Source of the DNA: Rhodoferax sp. OV413
GTDB taxonomy: Bacteria > Pseudomonadota > Gammaproteobacteria > Burkholderiales > Burkholderiaceae_C
Direction: 5' to 3'
DNA length: 64,000 nt
NCBI RefSeq assembly: GCF_900104385.1
Contig: NZ_FNJA01000008.1
Span: 186,001-250,000, forward strand
Numbering within the stretch: the first letter of the stretch is position 1; every line of letters starts with the position of its first letter. This document shows, piece after piece, positions 63,622 through 64,000 of this stretch. The notes beneath the pieces were generated by a model. It saw only the letters and a list, made by a program, of their open reading frames with translations, made no database searches and had not been told where the DNA came from. The translations under genes were made by a program, and so were the position numbers.

Positions 63622-64000
63622 ATGCCAATCCCCCGCAGCCTAGAAGGCCTGACTGCCACCGTGCAAACCGACGGTGCGGCCGCCGCCATCCGGTATCTGA
63701 ACGACGGTGTTGCGCACCGCTTTACCGGCCTGTACCTGCTGGAGAACGGTGTGATGCGCAATCTGCTGCTGTACGACAAGGCCGGCGAGATCCGCCCGAC
63801 CTATCTGGCCGAAGTGCCCCTGGAAACCAGCTTTTGCCAGTTTGTGCTGCGCGACGGGGTTTTCACCACCAGCGATTCGGCGCTCGACAGCCGGCTGGAC
63901 GGCCACCCCTACCAGGGCGTAATGGTGTCCTACCACGGCGTTCCCTGGCAAACCAGCAACGGCGAAATCGGCGGCACCCTCTGCCATTTTGATCTGCTGC
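63622..64000 (+). CDS. GAF-domain protein (3' end outside window)
   Basis: An open frame from ATG 63622 runs to the window edge (126 codons). It begins MPIPRSLEGLTATVQTDGAA and contains a GAF-like domain: RFTGLYLLENGVMRNLLLYD, CQFVLRDGVFTTSDSALDSR and GTLCHFDL. GAF domains bind small ligands or sense redox state. The rest of the protein, and so any output domain, is not in the window. It starts 29 bp after chrA on the same strand. Confidence 0.75.
   Translation, partial: MPIPRSLEGLTATVQTDGAAAAIRYLNDGVAHRFTGLYLLENGVMRNLLLYDKAGEIRPTYLAEVPLETSFCQFVLRDGVFTTSDSALDSRLDGHPYQGVMVSYHGVPWQTSNGEIGGTLCHFDLL

Overview
The window is a GC-rich bacterial chromosome segment, most likely from a betaproteobacterium of the Burkholderiales, family Comamonadaceae (Rhodoferax-like). 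The clues are the rpsF-priB-rpsR-rplI-dnaB block, Bug-type solute-binding proteins, PEP-CTERM/PrsT genes, abundant LysR regulators, and a short interspersed repeat whose overall look I associate with this family. The genus is inference. No prophage, insertion sequence, rRNA operon or CRISPR array was seen.

Layout. 0-9.6 kb: a divergent LysR/quinone-oxidoreductase pair, a His/Asp-rich secreted protein, an antiporter, an acyltransferase-like membrane protein, an isolated type II secretin (gspD) and a 2TM/LytS/LytTR two-component operon. 9.6-15.5 kb: a soluble phosphorelay operon (triple-PAS histidine kinase, lone receiver, large REC-GAF-PAS-GGDEF-EAL protein with a degenerate GGDEF). 15.9-26.3 kb: lysine catabolism through 5-aminovalerate and glutarate. 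davB and davA lie beside an XRE-cupin regulator, and gcdH and gcdG beside a LysR regulator. A DMT exporter, a Bug binding protein, a GntR regulator and an amidohydrolase sit between them.

26.3-29.1 kb: a compact five-gene minus-strand cassette of unrecognised proteins. At least two are clear paralogues and two more may share the same beta-strand layout. This is the best candidate here for an undescribed system. 29.3-33.1 kb: a PEP-CTERM surface protein with a candidate sigma-54 promoter, and the giant TPR protein PrsT. 33.3-34.7 kb: queC and a small membrane protein.

34.7-49.3 kb: a large sugar locus for non-phosphorylating oxidation of L-arabinose (or a similar pentose) to 2-oxoglutarate. 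It has an aldehyde dehydrogenase, two sugar ABC transporters in which a ChvE-GguAB system is nested inside a YtfQRT-YjfF system, a sugar-acid dehydratase, a DHDPS-family dehydratase, a divergent LysR regulator and an SDR sugar dehydrogenase. No lactonase gene was seen.

49.5-64 kb: an orphan ParA, an OB-fold lipocalin-sized secreted protein, tRNA-Ser(CGA) just downstream of serS, a threonine dehydratase, dnaB with the ribosomal protein genes, a fused DUF4212-sodium/solute symporter, ppsA, chrA and the start of a GAF protein.

A ~60 bp double-hairpin repeat occurs about ten times. Some copies are intergenic and abut stop codons. Others lie in frame inside genes, where they encode a signal peptide, transmembrane stretches and an enzyme N-terminus.
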